Shown piece by piece: positions 6,076 to 6,570 of a stretch of DNA of 6,570 nt. The DNA lies in NCBI GenBank assembly GCA_947457445.1, contig CANGVO010000055.1, positions 1-6,570 on the forward strand, in the 5' to 3' direction. The notes beneath the pieces are model-generated. The model saw only the letters and a program-made list of their open reading frames with translations, ran no database searches and was not told the origin of the DNA. Made by a program: the position numbers and the translations under genes. Every line of letters begins with the position of its first letter. The stretch's first letter is position 1. The DNA comes from Actinomycetota bacterium. Lineage in GTDB: Bacteria; Actinomycetota; Actinomycetes; Nanopelagicales; Nanopelagicaceae.

Positions 6076-6570
6076 TTACTGGCTATCCATAATGTGGCGA
6101 TTGCCGCGGTCGAAAGTTAAGTAGTTCCAAGTCCAATCAGCGATGGTGCCGATTTTGTTGCGGCCACCAAGTAAGTAGAACAAATGCAGCCACAACCAGG
6201 CATACCAAGCAGGAATACCGGCGATCTGAATCCCTTTAAATTGCACAATTGCTTTGTGTCGTCCGATTGTTGCCATTGAACCTTTATCGAGATATTTGAA
6301 ATCTTGTAAATCTTGTCCGCGACTGGCACGCATAATTTGTTTAGCGACCCAACGACCTTGCTGCATTGCAACAGGTGCAACCATTGGCAAGAATTTTCCG
6401 TCATTTCCCTTAGCACTTGAGATATCGCCAATTGCCCAAACGTGTGGATAATGATTCACCCGCAAATTTTGTTCGACACTGACGCGAGTTCCTTCAAGTG
6501 GCAAGTTAAGGAGCGCACCTGTTGGTTCTCCTTTAACTCCGGCTGCCCAAATAGTTACTTCAGATGGCAC
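6076..6570 (-). CDS. ndh: Type II NADH dehydrogenase (NDH-2), C-terminal part, truncated by window edge
   Basis: Single-subunit, non-proton-pumping NADH:quinone oxidoreductase that feeds electrons to the quinone pool at the inner face of the membrane. Only the last 164 codons are in the window. The frame is open to base 6570, so the edge GTG is not a start, and the Rossmann regions for FAD and NADH should lie upstream. Visible are IWAAGVK (7-13 of the fragment), the FAD-contacting VWAIGDI (44-50) with D49, the quinone-site segment VAPVAMQQGR (64-73), KGSMATIGRHKA, and a Trp/Leu-rich C-terminal stretch (PAWYAWLWLHLFYLLGG) with the terminal TWNYLTFDRG that anchor NDH-2 to the membrane. The first Gln of the usual AQxAxQ quinone motif is Pro here. 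The stop TAA (6078-6076) is 4 bases before the downstream hydrolase ATG, so the two form an operon. Confidence 0.93.
   Translation of the reverse strand: MPSEVTIWAAGVKGEPTGALLNLPLEGTRVSVEQNLRVNHYPHVWAIGDISSAKGNDGKFLPMVAPVAMQQGRWVAKQIMRASRGQDLQDFKYLDKGSMATIGRHKAIVQFKGIQIAGIPAWYAWLWLHLFYLLGGRNKIGTIADWTWNYLTFDRGNRHIMDSQ

Noticed and set aside
1..6570. Mobile element, CRISPR array, defence or secondary-metabolite system
   Set aside because: No transposase, integrase, regularly spaced repeats, terminal inverted repeats or flanking duplications were seen. All genes belong to familiar housekeeping families, and there is no integration scar at the tRNA 3' end.

Overview
The window looks like a piece of a compact, AT-leaning actinobacterial chromosome (GC roughly in the mid-40s by eye). 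The actinobacterial signal comes from the gene families: an SGNH hydrolase with the basic, GKSSGDGR-type C-terminal tail common in that phylum; ppk1 followed directly by a Nudix plus histidine-phosphatase MutT1, the order I recall from mycobacteria; a short two-domain Ppx/GppA; and a small beta-carbonic anhydrase of the Rv1284 type. Low GC, very short gaps and overlapping gene ends would fit a streamlined freshwater lineage such as the acI/Nanopelagicales group. That placement is inference.

Layout: bases 1-651 hold the 3' part of an SGNH/GDSL hydrolase (+). After a 55-base gap come polyphosphate kinase ppk1 (707-2770, +) and mutT1 (2770-3672, +), joined by a one-base stop/start overlap. A hairpin with a U-rich tail at the very end of mutT1 probably terminates this unit. 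Six bases further on, the exopolyphosphatase/GppA-type gene ppx (4596-3679, -) ends, facing the ppk1 operon. A divergent control region of about 95 bases separates ppx from tRNA-Thr(UGU) (4692-4766, +), which is followed 29 bases later by a beta-carbonic anhydrase (4796-5314, +). The anhydrase 3' end overlaps the 3' end of an alpha/beta hydrolase on the other strand (6071-5292, -). That gene lies 4 bases behind the 3' part of a type II NADH dehydrogenase (>6570-6076, -), which runs off the window.

Functionally, the centre is a polyphosphate module: PPK1 makes polyP from ATP, the Ppx homologue is predicted to degrade polyP or (p)ppGpp, and MutT1 is predicted to clean up oxidised or dinucleoside polyphosphates. 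The flanks are housekeeping: a tRNA, CO2/bicarbonate interconversion and a respiratory NADH dehydrogenase. I see no mobile element, CRISPR array, phage gene, toxin-antitoxin or defence system. The points worth a second look are local: a possible PHO box before ppk1, a terminator built into the mutT1 stop region, a tRNA-mRNA transcript, and a substitution in the NDH-2 quinone motif. No stretch over 300 bases lacks a gene.
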